Origin: Bombyx mori
Taxonomy: Eukaryota; Arthropoda; Insecta; Lepidoptera; Bombycidae
Direction: 5' to 3'
DNA length: 64,000 bases
NCBI RefSeq assembly: GCF_030269925.1
Contig: NC_085130.1
Span: 3,608,501-3,672,500 of the forward strand
Position numbers and translations under genes: made by a program. A model generated the notes under the pieces. That model was not told the origin of the DNA and ran no database searches. It worked only from the letters and a program-made list of their open reading frames with translations. Positions 32,759 to 41,988 of the stretch are shown piece by piece; position 1 is the first letter of the stretch, and each line of letters starts with the position of its first letter.

Positions 32759-33134
32759 TGTTACGCCGGTAAGAGTAACGCCATCTATCGCCGAATAATC
32801 GAACGAATATCGAAGGACCTAGAAGCACCTAGTACGCTCGAGAAGTACAACGCCATCTATTGACAGATAGCGGAAACTACGACTAGAGATGTGTGGAATA
32901 TTCTCGATAATTCTAGGCAAGAGGTATCGGCTGTAAAAGCGTCGCAGGGATGGCACGCAGTCATTCAGTAATCGGACCTACTCGAAGCGAAACAGCGAAC
33001 GAATCACCTGAAGCGAAGCGGAACAAGCGAATTGAGTGTTTTAAAGTGTTTGTGAAGTGTTCTAAGTGTTGAATACAGTTTTCAAGTTGTACTTTGGTGA
33101 TATTTTATTTATCCCGAACCCCCAGCGCGTAACG
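32759..33134 (+). mobile_element. Solo LTR (family A) with 4-bp target duplication
   Basis: Starts TGTTACGCCGGTAAGAGTAA and ends CCCGAACCCCCAGCGCGTAACG (the expected terminal CA is changed to CG), flanked by TTAC on both sides (32755-32758 and 33135-33138). The length of 376 bp matches the copy at 59747. The TATA position reads TGTAAAA here, so its promoter is probably dead. Confidence 0.88.
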
Positions 33135-33626
33135 TTACGCTAGTTCGCTTTAAGGTTCGCCTTCAAAGTGCTCCAATCGTAATTCCAACGGAACAGGACC
33201 AGTCGCATTTCATCACCCCTTTTTTGTTTTATAAGGGGTTGACTTTTTGAGGATTTATGTTGGATAAGGTTGATTTGTGTTTTAATGCGGTGTGTAGGCG
33301 CCTCTAATGTTTTCCAAAACGTAATATTCTCGGTGGAAATGTTCCGGATTTTTCGGTCTATTTACCGTCAAAAGGGTTGCTGCGGAATTGAAATGTGGAT
33401 ACGGTGTTTAGTTGAAATCATTTAAATTGGAAAACAAATATATTATGTAACTGGGAAACTGCATCAGTGTGTGTGGGTAGTGAGGATGTCGATGATTAAA
33501 TTTTCAATCGTGCGTAAACTATATGCTTCCATCAGACAGGCAAGAATACACATACAGCAGTAAATATTTTACTTAATTCTCTACCGATTCACTTGTAAAT
33601 CCACTTTTACAATTTCTAGGTCCGTG
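33135..33626. other. Unassigned sequence
   Basis: Nothing recognised. Confidence 0.4.
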
Positions 33627-33708
33627 GTGGATGAAAGGCGATTGCATGCAGCAGAGATGCGAATTTTGCGATGGATGTGTGGAGTAACGAGAATGGATAA
33701 AATACATT
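33627..33708 (+). mobile_element. RTE-type LINE coding scrap
   Basis: Frame ERRLHAAEMRILRWMCGVTR followed by MDKIH. This RMLRW.CGVTR.D.I motif sits between the reverse transcriptase and the C-terminal tail in RTE-like LINE proteins. Only about 27 codons remain. Confidence 0.65.
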
Positions 33709-33839
33709 AATCAACAGTAGCACTTTTTTCATTCTCCGCCGTTTTTTTAATATGTCTCCACTACCGCCATTGCTCCTAACAACAGTGTTGCCATATGGCA
33801 ATCCAAAAATTGTCTTTTAACATGTTAAATTATATATTA

Positions 33840-34052
33840 CTAGCGACCCGCCCTCGCTTCGCTTCAGAAACTGTAATTTATTATTGATTTCTCCACCATT
33901 TAATGGATGTTATTATACATATAAACCTTCCTCTTCAATCACTCTATCTATTAAAAAAACCGCATCAAAATCCGTTGCGTAGTTTTAAAGATTTAAGCAC
34001 ACATAGGGATATGGGGACAGAGAAAGCGACTTTGTTTTATACTATGTAGTGA
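33840..34052 (-). mobile_element. Non-autonomous Helitron (CGACCCGCCCTCGCTTCG family)
   Basis: CTAGCGACCCGCCCTCGCTT to TATACTATGTAGTGA, flanked by A and T. A near-identical relative lies at 50473-50693. The CTAG-end sequence is shared with 46302 and 48143, but the interior differs. Confidence 0.85.
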
Positions 34053-34378
34053 TAGTTACTTTACAACAAACCTTACACCTATTGCAGTGTATTGACTTCA
34101 AATAAAAGTTGATTTTTATTCTTTGTGTACGTTTGGGCGATCGCCACCCGAGAACTTTATTGTTTCGTCGAAAAATCAGCATGTCAATGTAAAAGGGTGG
34201 ATCGCGAAGGGTATCCGATATGCCTTTTTAAGCCTTGTACACCTTAAGATAAGGTTAAAATCTATCAAGCAACGACCTACCCTTCTAATCAGAGCGCACG
34301 ATTGCTTGGAAAATATAGCTAGAACACTAGTTTCATCAGTAACATCGCTACGACAAAAAAAAATCTGAAATCTTTTCT
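34053..34378. other. Unassigned sequence
   Basis: An 81-codon plus-strand frame (34123-34368) has no recognised motif. No repeat seen. Confidence 0.4.
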
Positions 34379-34538
34379 ACTAGCGGTAGGATACCTTGTG
34401 AGTTCGCACCCTGCCTATTTCTGCCGTGAAGCAGTAATTCGTTTCGATTTGAGGCCAAGGTAGGTAGCGGCATTTACGTTGTAGATGTCTATGGGTTCCG
34501 GTAAACCCTTCGTCCAACCACGTAAGTAATTAAAAAAT
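34379..34538 (+). mobile_element. Bm1 SINE, internally deleted and diverged
   Basis: CTAGCGGTAGGATACCTTGT to CCACGTAAGTAATTAAAAAA, lacking parts of the body. Confidence 0.75.
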
Positions 34539-34568
34539 CACACATCGTCTTCTCGCATTAAAAATATA

Positions 34569-34987
34569 CTAGAGGACCCGCAGTAGTCGAAATTCAACTA
34601 TAATTAATTAGAATTGTAAGTTTGTACACTATTATGATTGTATTTTATACTTCTATAATCACATATTTCGCCAAGGCTACACTATAAAAACATATTAATA
34701 AAGACAAACAATATTTAATCTATTCTCAATTTGACAACAGACGTCAAGAACAAAAGTTTGACAATAAATAGTGTGCATGCGTGTGTGCGTCAAATACATG
34801 GTATGTAGTGTGTGTAATGTTTTCTTTATTAATTCAGTGTATCTTTTATGCATTATTTTAAAAAAATATTAACATTGTGCACTTCTTCTCTATATTCTCT
34901 ATAAGTGTGGAAAAATTCATGCTCCTCCGTCCGCGCAATTTTCGTAAAAAGGGATACAAATTTTTTCTTCACGTATTAATATATAGA
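34569..34987 (-). mobile_element. Non-autonomous Helitron (GGTCCCGCAGTAGTCG family)
   Basis: CTAGAGGACCCGCAGTAGTC to CACGTATTAATATATAGA, flanked by A and T, 419 bp. It includes the CATGGTATGTAGTGTGTGTA stretch that is the LINE target in the 40242 copy, here uninterrupted. Confidence 0.9.
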
Positions 34988-35157
34988 TATCGTTTACGTG
35001 TTTTTAATTGCTTCCTTGGCCACCCCGAATAACTATTGTATTATGGGCGTTTAAGATGAGCGCTCCGCCTTCACACGTAACCGGTTTTAGCTGTATTGCA
35101 CGTTTTAAAGGAAACTTGTCGCTTTATTGACTTGCCTTACTGTTCGAAGGGCATATT

Positions 35158-35402
35158 TTTTTTTTTTATTGCTTAGATGGGTGGACGAGCTCACAGCCCA
35201 CCTGGTGTTAAGTGGTTACTGGAGCCCATAGACATCTACAACGTAGACGCGCCACCCACCTTGAGATACAAGTTCTAAACTCTCAGTATAGTTAGAACGG
35301 CTGCCCCACCCTTCAAACCGAAACGCATTACTGCTTCACGGCAGAAATAGGCAGGGCGGTGGTACCTACCCGCGCGGACTCACAAGTGGTCCTACCACCA
35401 GT
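35158..35402 (-). mobile_element. Bm1 SINE, headless copy
   Basis: From TTATTGCTTAGATGGGTGGA to GGTCCTACCACCAGT, near consensus. Confidence 0.92.
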
Positions 35403-35926
35403 AAAAATCATAGTTTGAGGCAAACCGGAAAAGTTTGATTTTTTTTACACGCTTTATATTAGCTTCACTTGTATGTATGTTTGTATGTTTGTAACTGACT
35501 TCTATAGACGCGATTTTGACCCACTTTAAACGGCCAGATTTTATTCAAACTTTGTAGATTTATCGAGGACCGACGACAATACACTAACTTGATAAGATTA
35601 TTCCATTATTCAATTTGCAAAATAAGATTTTTGCTAATTTATATAATTTTTATCTATAGTCGATAAGGCAGGAATTGATGTTAAAGTACTTAATAGTTTT
35701 AAAAATACGCTTTAATAGAACATATAACTAAAAAATGAAAAATAAATAATAGTTTAAACAAACTAAAAAACACGCTTTATATAAAATTCAACTAAAAAAT
35801 AGAAAATAAATTTTAATAAATTTAAATTGAAATTAGTGTAAAATATATTTTATTTAAAAAAAAGCATGGGGTGCTTTTTAAAATATTCTTCTACTCATAT
35901 TTGTCAGAAAAATATAACTAATAACA

Positions 35927-35930
<4 letters not shown>

Positions 35931-35962
<32 letters not shown>

Positions 35963-36466
35963 CCGGGTAGAGGGCCGAACCTCCTACGAGGTCCCCGCGC
36001 AAAAGGGGCGCGCGGGGTATGTGAGACTCAACGATCTGCATGGTGTTGTGAGCAGACCGCGGGCCCAAGGATTTTAGAGCCCACCCACTAAACGACTCCT
36101 CTGCACTCTTACACCCGACGTCCGATCCCCTCCGAGGTCAGAACCCGGATGAGGTAGGGGGGCTACCGCGGTCAACACTACAACCAGACGGCGCGGCTCA
36201 CCCCAAGGACGCCCAGCCGACGGAGCCTTCGAGGCGAATCGAAGGCTCTAAAACGTCGGCCGTCTCGGTACGGCAGCCCGTCGGGCCGCCCAGACGGTGC
36301 CGCTGGTGTCCCGGAATACCCCGCTGGACCAGAACCAGCCTGCCGGGTCGGGACGCGATACACCGTCGACCGGTCGCTCTATTCACTCCACGGCAGCGTG
36401 CTAGAGTGCTGGTAGCGCGCCGCGCGGCCTCACCCCCTCAGGTCGCCCCTTGACCTTCACCGGGGG
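35931..36466 (-). mobile_element. R1-clade LINE 3' UTR fragment with 15-bp target duplication
   Basis: A T run of about 32, then the same 3' UTR as at 17119, extending further 5' (AGAACCAGCCTGCCGGGTCG). AACTAATAACACCAT flanks it at 35916-35930 and 36467-36481, an exact 15-bp target duplication. It shares the TGCTGGTTCTGG..CCAGCGGGGTATTCC block with the 3' UTR of the 40501 copy. No coding sequence is kept. Confidence 0.88.
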
Positions 36467-36534
36467 AACTAATAACACCATGCACCCCACGCTTTTTTTA
36501 CAACAAAATATATTTTACACTATTTTATATATAA

Positions 36535-36785
36535 CGGCCGTCTGGTGCAGTGGTAAGTGACATGGTCACTACACAAGGGGGTCGCGGGTTCGAATCCCGC
36601 CAAGGGAAGATATTTGTATTATAAATATAAATGTCTTTTCCAGGGTTATGGATGTATATTAAATATATGTATGTGTATAATAAAAATTTTACATTTATAT
36701 CCGTTATCTGGTACCTGTAACACAAGTTCTTTACGAACTTATCACGGGACCAGTTAACGTGGCGTGATTGTTAGTAAATATTTTA
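36535..36785 (+). mobile_element. tRNA-derived SINE (second family)
   Basis: GGCCGTCTGGTGCAGTGGTA (A box) and GTCGCGGGTTCGAATCCCGC (B box) are followed by AAGGGAAGATATTTGTATTA, CACGGGACCAGTTAACGTGG and a TTAGTAAAT end. The arrangement and text match a common lepidopteran tRNA-related SINE. The acceptor arm is incomplete, so it is not a tRNA gene. Confidence 0.75.
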
Positions 36786-37054
36786 TTTTATATTTTTTAT
36801 TTTCAATTTAAATTATTAAACTTTATTTTCTCTTTTTTATTTGAATTTTATACAAAGCGTGTTTTTTAGTTTTTTTTAACTAATATTTATTTTGTATTTG
36901 GTTCCAGAATCCAATCTTGTGTGTGCCACCACCCATCTTTACACATAAAAAAAACAACTTCAAACCAGAACTTATGAGAGCGTTGCCGCAGAAATAAAGA
37001 GTATTATTCGATTTGTCCACTTAATTTCTAATCAAGTCCAATAAAACAAAAAAA

Positions 37055-37470
37055 GAGGGTAGACAGTTTTGTCTGCTCATAACATCCTTTTTTTTAAGGG
37101 ATTTTATGACCTGGTAACTAAGACCTTTAGGTCAAGTCCTATTTTAATATTAATGAAAACTGCACACGAACTTATATGAAAAATGATAATAAGAAGTGAA
37201 ATGAAGTTGATTGATGAGATGATATGGGATGAAATATAATCTCAGTAAAATGGTGGTTATTTAGTGAAACTTTTTCTGTGGACTTTTGGAGGATCCCGAG
37301 AAGTTATGCGGCTATGTTTTATTTTCCCACATTTGTGAACTTTCACAGATACTAAACAGTTAATAAACCACCGTTATTACACATTTAAACCTGAAGAAAC
37401 ACTAAATAGACAAACTTCACTCCTCGCGTTCCCGCCAAAAAAGTCTTAAAATCCTATCCGCAGTCTTCGG
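37055..37470. repeat. High-copy lepidopteran repeat of unknown class
   Basis: GGGATTTTATGACCTGGTAA, GATGAGATGATATGGGATGA, GGAGGATCCCGAGAAGTTAT and CGTTATTACACATTTAAACC. I recognise this as a repeat seen in many Lepidoptera but cannot name it. Single copy in this window, ends uncertain, no open frame. Confidence 0.45.
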
Positions 37471-37610
37471 TCTACCATTGAACGTGCTTGAAATATCCCG
37501 AAATATTAGGGACTCATAAATGTAAAAATCGTGGTAAGACTCCGTTAAATAATACGGTGCGTAGATCGAAGCGATCATTTAAAACAATTAGATACGGACA
37601 GGATAGTGAT

Positions 37611-37921
37611 ACCTTGATTTCCACGGTGAAGGAATAACATCGTGTAATAAAAATGAAACCCGCAAAATTATAATTTGCGTAATTACTGGTGGTATGACCT
37701 CTTGTGAGTCCGCACGGGTACCACCACCCTGCCTATTTCTGCCGTGAAGCAGTAATGCGTTTCGGTTTGAAGGGTGGGGCAGCCGTTGTAACTATACTTG
37801 AGACCTTAGAATTATATCTCAAGGTGGGTGGCGCATTTACGTTGTAGATGTTTATGGGCTCCAGTAACCACTTAACATCAGGTGGGCTGTGAGCTCGTCC
37901 ACCCATCTAAGCAATAAAAAA
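37611..37921 (+). mobile_element. Bm1 SINE, truncated in the linker
   Basis: Starts in the linker (GATTTCCACGGTGAAGGAAT) and runs through the body to ..CATCTAAGCAATAAAAAAAC. It lacks the tRNA-like boxes. Confidence 0.9.
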
Positions 37922-38024
37922 ACTTACCCGTGCGGGCTAATAGCAAACCCTACCGTAGGCAGAAAAAGTACCGTATACACAATAATTTCTCAATCAATAC
38001 TTTGTGATTGGTTTAATTAATACG

Positions 38025-38400
38025 CTTTTATTAGCTTCAGACGTATGTATGTGTATGATTGTAACGGAATCTTTGAACATGATTTTGATCCCCTTCAAAA
38101 CGTCGGATTAACTCGAAATTTGGTATACTTATTAAGGACCGATGACAATATAATATCAAAAACAAATAGAAAAAATAAATTTGAAAAAATTGAAATTCAA
38201 CTAAAAAATGAAAAATAAATACCTAATTCTTGAAAAAAACTAACAAAATACGCTTTTATAAAAAATCCAACCAAAAAAAAATAGAAAATAAATTTGAATT
38301 AAAAATAGTGTAAGAAAAAATGAATAACTACTTATTTGTATGCACCCCAAGCTTTTATACAATAAAATCATTTTTTCAAAAGCGTATTTTTTTTTTTTTT
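38025..38400. repeat. Relative of the 35440-36880 inverted-repeat element
   Basis: ACGCTTTTATTAGCTTCAGA, TTAAGGACCGATGACAATAT and ATGCACCCCAAGCTTTTATA correspond to parts of the 35440 element, without the LINE and SINE insertions. Confidence 0.55.
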
Positions 38401-38438
38401 AAACTATATTTTAACTTGTTTTTCGTTATTAGATGTCA

Positions 38439-38852
38439 TCTATATATTAATACGTGAAGCAAAAACTTTGTATCCCTTTTTAAGAAAATTGCGCGGACGG
38501 ACGATTATGAAATTTTCCACACTTATAGAGAATATAGAGAAGAAGTGCACAATGCTAATATTTTTTTAAAATAATGCATAAAAGATACTTTAAATCAATA
38601 AATAAAACATTACACACACTACATACCATGTATTTGACACAACACGCATGCATACTATTTATTGTCAAACTTTTGTTCTTGACGTCTGTTGTCAAATTGA
38701 GAATAGAATATGGTTTGTCTTTGTTAATATTTTTTATAGTGTAGTCTTGGCGAAATTTGTGATTTCAGAAATATAAAATACAATCATAATAGTGTACAAA
38801 CTTACAATTCAAATTAATTATAGTCGAATTTCGACTACTGCGGGGCCACTAG
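38439..38852 (+). mobile_element. Non-autonomous Helitron (GGTCCCGCAGTAGTCG family), plus orientation
   Basis: TCTATATATTAATACGTGAA to TACTGCGGGGCCACTAG, flanked by A (38438) and T (38853), 414 bp. Near the 3' end GTCGAATTTCGAC is an imperfect short palindrome. This copy shows both termini intact. Confidence 0.92.
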
Positions 38853-39158
38853 TATTTTGAAATATAAATCTTACAATTATTTTAATACGAACCTCTGTCA
38901 TGGCGGATGATGTTTATTAAGTCTATCACGAAATAACTATTTTGTTTATAACTTTTTATTTTTATTGTATTGGTGGACGAGCACACAGCCCACCTGATGT
39001 TAAGTGGTTACCGGAGCCCATAGACATTTACAACATAAATGCCGTCACCCACCTTGACATATGAGTTCTAAGGTCTCAGTATAGTTACAACGGCTGTCCC
39101 TCCCTTCAAACCGAGAACCGCATTACTGTTTCACGGCAGAAATAGGCAGGGTGGTGGT

Positions 39159-39567
39159 CAGGGACGTCTTAAACTAGGCTATAATAACATTTTTTACTGA
39201 GTATGACCATTTATTATTGGTAATCAAATACAGTATGATATAATAATATTAATTATATTAGAATGCTGCTGGTTTTTTGGTTACGATTGCGATAATGGTT
39301 TCTTTCGGGATTTCTGTTGAGCAAAATATTTCATTATATCTTTAAAGTAAACTTTTTGAAGGATATCACTTTCTATGCCCATAATTCACAAATTACTCAG
39401 CCGTTCTTGTAACATTGTTGTTCGCAATTCATTTTTTATTCTCTTAAGCTGCGAAAATGACCGCTCTCGACTACAGTTGGTAACCAAATTGTCGGTCCTT
39501 CGGGGCCCCCTGAGAATGGGAGCCCTGGGCACGGGCCCCGTGTGCCCTTATGGTCAAGACGGTATTG
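39159..39567 (-). mobile_element. hAT-type transposon derivative, 8-bp target duplication
   Basis: Starts CAGGGACGTCTTAA and ends TCAAGACGGTATTG (partial inverted match CGTCTT..A at the same offset). It is flanked by GTGGTGGT at 39151-39158 and 39568-39575, and 8-bp duplications are diagnostic for hAT. It is internally deleted, keeping only the C-terminal coding part. Confidence 0.85.
39283..39500 (-). pseudogene. hAT transposase C-terminal dimerisation region, broken
   Basis: The minus-strand frame reads TNCSRERSFSQLKRIKNELR, TTMLQERLSNL, a TGA stop, then MGIESDILQKVYFKDIMKYF and AQQKSRKK. This is the C-terminal hAT dimerisation segment in the form seen in ZMYM1-like hAT proteins (ERSFS.LK.IKN.LR.TM.Q.RL..L....E.D). 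An internal stop and loss of all upstream domains make it non-functional. Confidence 0.75.
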
Positions 39568-39605
39568 GTGGTGGTACTTACCAGTGCGGATCTATCACTA
39601 TACGT

Positions 39606-39799
39606 TCGTACGTATGTTTTAAGTAAGATAAAAGTTTTTAAATTTATAAGATGTGTTACGTGGGTGGTATGAAAGTTTTGCAGAGTGTCACCTTGTTACG
39701 AAGGGACAATTTATTTCACTTGCAGATTACTGGGTAGAGTCGACCGAGTGAGAACGCGGCGCGGTAATCATATTGTGAATAAACTCCCCAATGTAATTA
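39606..39799. other. Unassigned sequence
   Basis: Nothing recognised. Confidence 0.4.
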
Positions 39800-40117
39800 C
39801 CGCGTATGGTAATTACTTAAGCCTGAGTTTCTCGCCGAATCTTCTGAGTGGGTCGCGATTCCGATCCGGCAGTAGATTCAGCGAAGCACTGCTCTTAATA
39901 GGGCTAGTGTTAACAATTCTCTCAGCTTGACCCCGTGAGCTCACCTACCGGTCTGCTCATTCGCGAAGCAGCTACTCTTGGGTTGCTAGGTCTCCTTTCG
40001 AGGCGCTCGGGTAGTTGTTAGCAAATCATATCCCTCCTGGTTGAGCCCTCGCTCGCCAACCTACCCTGGTAAAACTAGAAAGGCCTCCGAGCCACCAGTA
40101 ACCTCTCAAACATAAAA
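39800..40117 (+). mobile_element. BMC1-type LINE 3' end, variant tail
   Basis: GAGTTTCTCGCCGAATCTTC, TCCGATCCGGCAGTAGATTC and CCCGTGAGCTCACCTACCGG. It then continues into the second tail type (GAGGCGCTCGGGTAGTTGTT, GGTAAAACTAGAAAGGCCTC) and an A-rich end. It shows how the two tail types join. Confidence 0.7.
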
Positions 40118-40487
40118 TAATACCGGTCCGCGCGTAGTTGAAATAGGCATCACCAACTATTGGGTAGGGAAAAAACTTAAAGCTATCACATTTATACACT
40201 ATCATATTCGCATATTTACAATATCATGCAATTATATTTGACTAGAGGTCCCGCAGTAGTCGAAATTCGACTATAATTAATTGGAATTGTAAGTTTATTG
40301 TATACTATTGTACACTATTATGATTGTATTTTATACTTCTATAATCACAAATTTCGCCAAGACTACACTATAAAAAATATTAACAAAGGCAAACAATATT
40401 TAAACTATTCTCAATTTGACAACAGACGTCAAGAACAAAAATTTGACAATAAATAGTATGCATGCGTGTGTGCGTCAAATACATGGT

Positions 40488-40500
40488 ATGTAGTGTGTGT
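40488..40500. repeat. 13-bp target-site duplication, left
   Basis: ATGTAGTGTGTGT, repeated exactly at 45655-45667. It is single in the empty Helitron copies. Confidence 0.9.
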
Positions 40501-41986
40501 CCACCACCGCGTGCGGCACAGGAGCGTCCGCGTCTCCCGTCGCCGCGCTCTAGAGAGACGACCGCCGCCGAGCGGCAGCAAGCACTCGCGGGGCCACGGA
40601 TGCTGGCTCCGCCAGAACCGAAGGCCTTCAGCCTGGACGAGGTCATCAACCGCACCGTCCAGGCTGTAGTAGAAAAGCTGGGCGGCAGGCTAGCGGCTCT
40701 CGAGGCGAGAGTGACTGCTTCGGCCGACGTTAGACAACCGGCGGTGTCGGGTGCTTTGGCCACCCGTTCCGCTCCCGTACGGGCTCCGGCCACCAGGTCG
40801 GGCCCGGGACGAGATCGAACCAAACAAGGGGGTGGCGCTAACGCGAAGCCTCCATCACAAGCACCCCAGTCCCGTCCGCTGCCTCCGCCCCCGTCAAACA
40901 TGGACGAGGGGTGGAACGTGGTGGCCCGGCGGGGTGCCAAAAAGGCTTCACTGGGAGCTCCCCAAATGGGTAGAGCGTTAGTGGCCATGGCGGCTCAGGC
41001 TGCACCCCAACAGGGTCGAGCACCTGTAGCCGTCAAGAAAAAGAAAAAAAACTAAAAAAGGGAAGAAGTCGCCGCGGGCGCCGCGATCAGCGGCAGTGGT
41101 TATAACTTTACTGCCTGCCGCTGAGGCCAAGGGCATGACATATAATAATGTGATGGCCCGGGCGCGTGAAGCAATCAACCTGGACGAGATTGGGGCGGAG
41201 GAAGGCCTCCGCAGCAGGCAGACGGCCAATGGGGCCAAGCTGTTAGAATGTCCCGGTGCCGATAGTCCCGGCATCGCGGAGCGTCTGGCGGCGAAGCTCC
41301 GTATGGTCTTGCCTGAGGAGGAGGTGCGGGTGCACAGGCCGGTAAAAATGGCGGAATTAAGAGTGACCGGCCTGGACGACTGCACCACCAGGGATGAGGT
41401 GAGAGCAGCCGTCGCTACCCAGGGCAACTGTGCACCGGAGAATGTGACCGTGGGTGAGCTGCGCCGTGGTTATACCGGGGCCAGCTCAGTGTGGGTGCGT
41501 TGCCCGTTGGAGACGGCTGCCTCCCTGGCTGCTCCTCCGCCCGGGGGACCGTCGGGGAATCCAGGCAGGCTGCGCGTGGGCTGGATGGCGGCCCATGTGC
41601 GCCTGCTTGAACCACGCGCCTGGCGATGCCTCCGGTGCTTTAGCACCGGACACGGTCTCGCCAGGTGCACTAGCTCGGTTGACCGCAGCGGTCTGTGTTT
41701 CCGCTGCGGCCAGCCGGGCCATAAAGCGGCGTCCTGCGCGGCCGCCCCGCACTGCGCTTTGTGCGCTGCGGCCGGGCGCGGGGCTAACCACCGAGCGGGA
41801 GGAAAGGCGTGCCTCCCGTCCGGTGATAACACCGAACGCAACCGGCACCGGAAGTCAAAGCGCCGGCAGAAGAGAAAGTTGGCCAGAGGAGCACTGGCCA
41901 ACGCTGTAATCCCCGCTGCGGCGCCGGTGCCGGAGGGTGGGGGCAGCGGTGAAGGGGAGGGAGCGATGGATGTGGTCCAACAGTAA
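40501..41986 (+). pseudogene. R1-clade LINE ORF1 (gag-like), 5' truncated and frameshifted
   Basis: ORF1 proteins of this clade bind the element RNA and help deliver it to the nucleus. Frame one runs from the insertion boundary (PPPRAAQERPR...) to a TAA at 41053, including a likely coiled segment (SLDEVINRTVQAVVEKLGGR) and a proline-rich stretch. An A8 tract at 41044-41051 shifts the frame. The second frame (KKTKKGKKSPRAPRSAAVV onward) continues to 41986 and carries CLRCFSTGHGLARC and CFRCGQPGHKAASC (both C-X2-C-X4-H-X4-C), then CALC..H..C as a third knuckle. One base more or less in the A tract explains the break. The first in-element ATG is at 40600. The true N terminus is probably lost by 5' truncation, since about 495 codons remain in total. 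Confidence 0.85.
41044..41051 (+). other. A8 tract at the ORF1 frame break
   Basis: Eight A residues lie inside a lysine-rich coding stretch where the upstream and downstream ORF1 frames meet. It could be an indel, a sequencing error or a slippery site. The sequence alone does not decide. Confidence 0.6.
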
Positions 41987-41988
41987 TG
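41984..41988 (+). promoter_or_regulatory. TAATG stop-start overlap between ORF1 and ORF2
   Basis: The ORF1 TAA and the ORF2 ATG share one base. In the R1-clade telomeric element SART1 a similar stop-start overlap allows ORF2 to be made by re-initiation after ORF1. The same mechanism is inferred here. Confidence 0.75.

Larger units (their letters stand above)
35440..36880. repeat. AT-rich inverted-repeat element hosting a LINE and a SINE
   Basis: AACTAAAAAACACGCTTTAT and following bases at about 35762-35815 match, inverted, 36826-36880. GTGTAAAATATATTTTATTT..GCATGGGGTGC (35838-35873) matches, inverted, 36482-36522. So the host is a long palindrome-like element, and a diverged relative is at 38025-38400. 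It has no protein-coding content. The outer ends are not fixed. Confidence 0.6.
38955..39605 (-). mobile_element. Bm1 SINE split by a hAT element
   Basis: TATTGGTGGACGAGCACACA to GCAGGGTGGTGGT (to 39158), then a 409-bp insertion, then GTGGTGGTACTTACCAGTGC from 39568. The duplicated GTGGTGGT is the 8-bp target of the inserted element. Confidence 0.85.
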
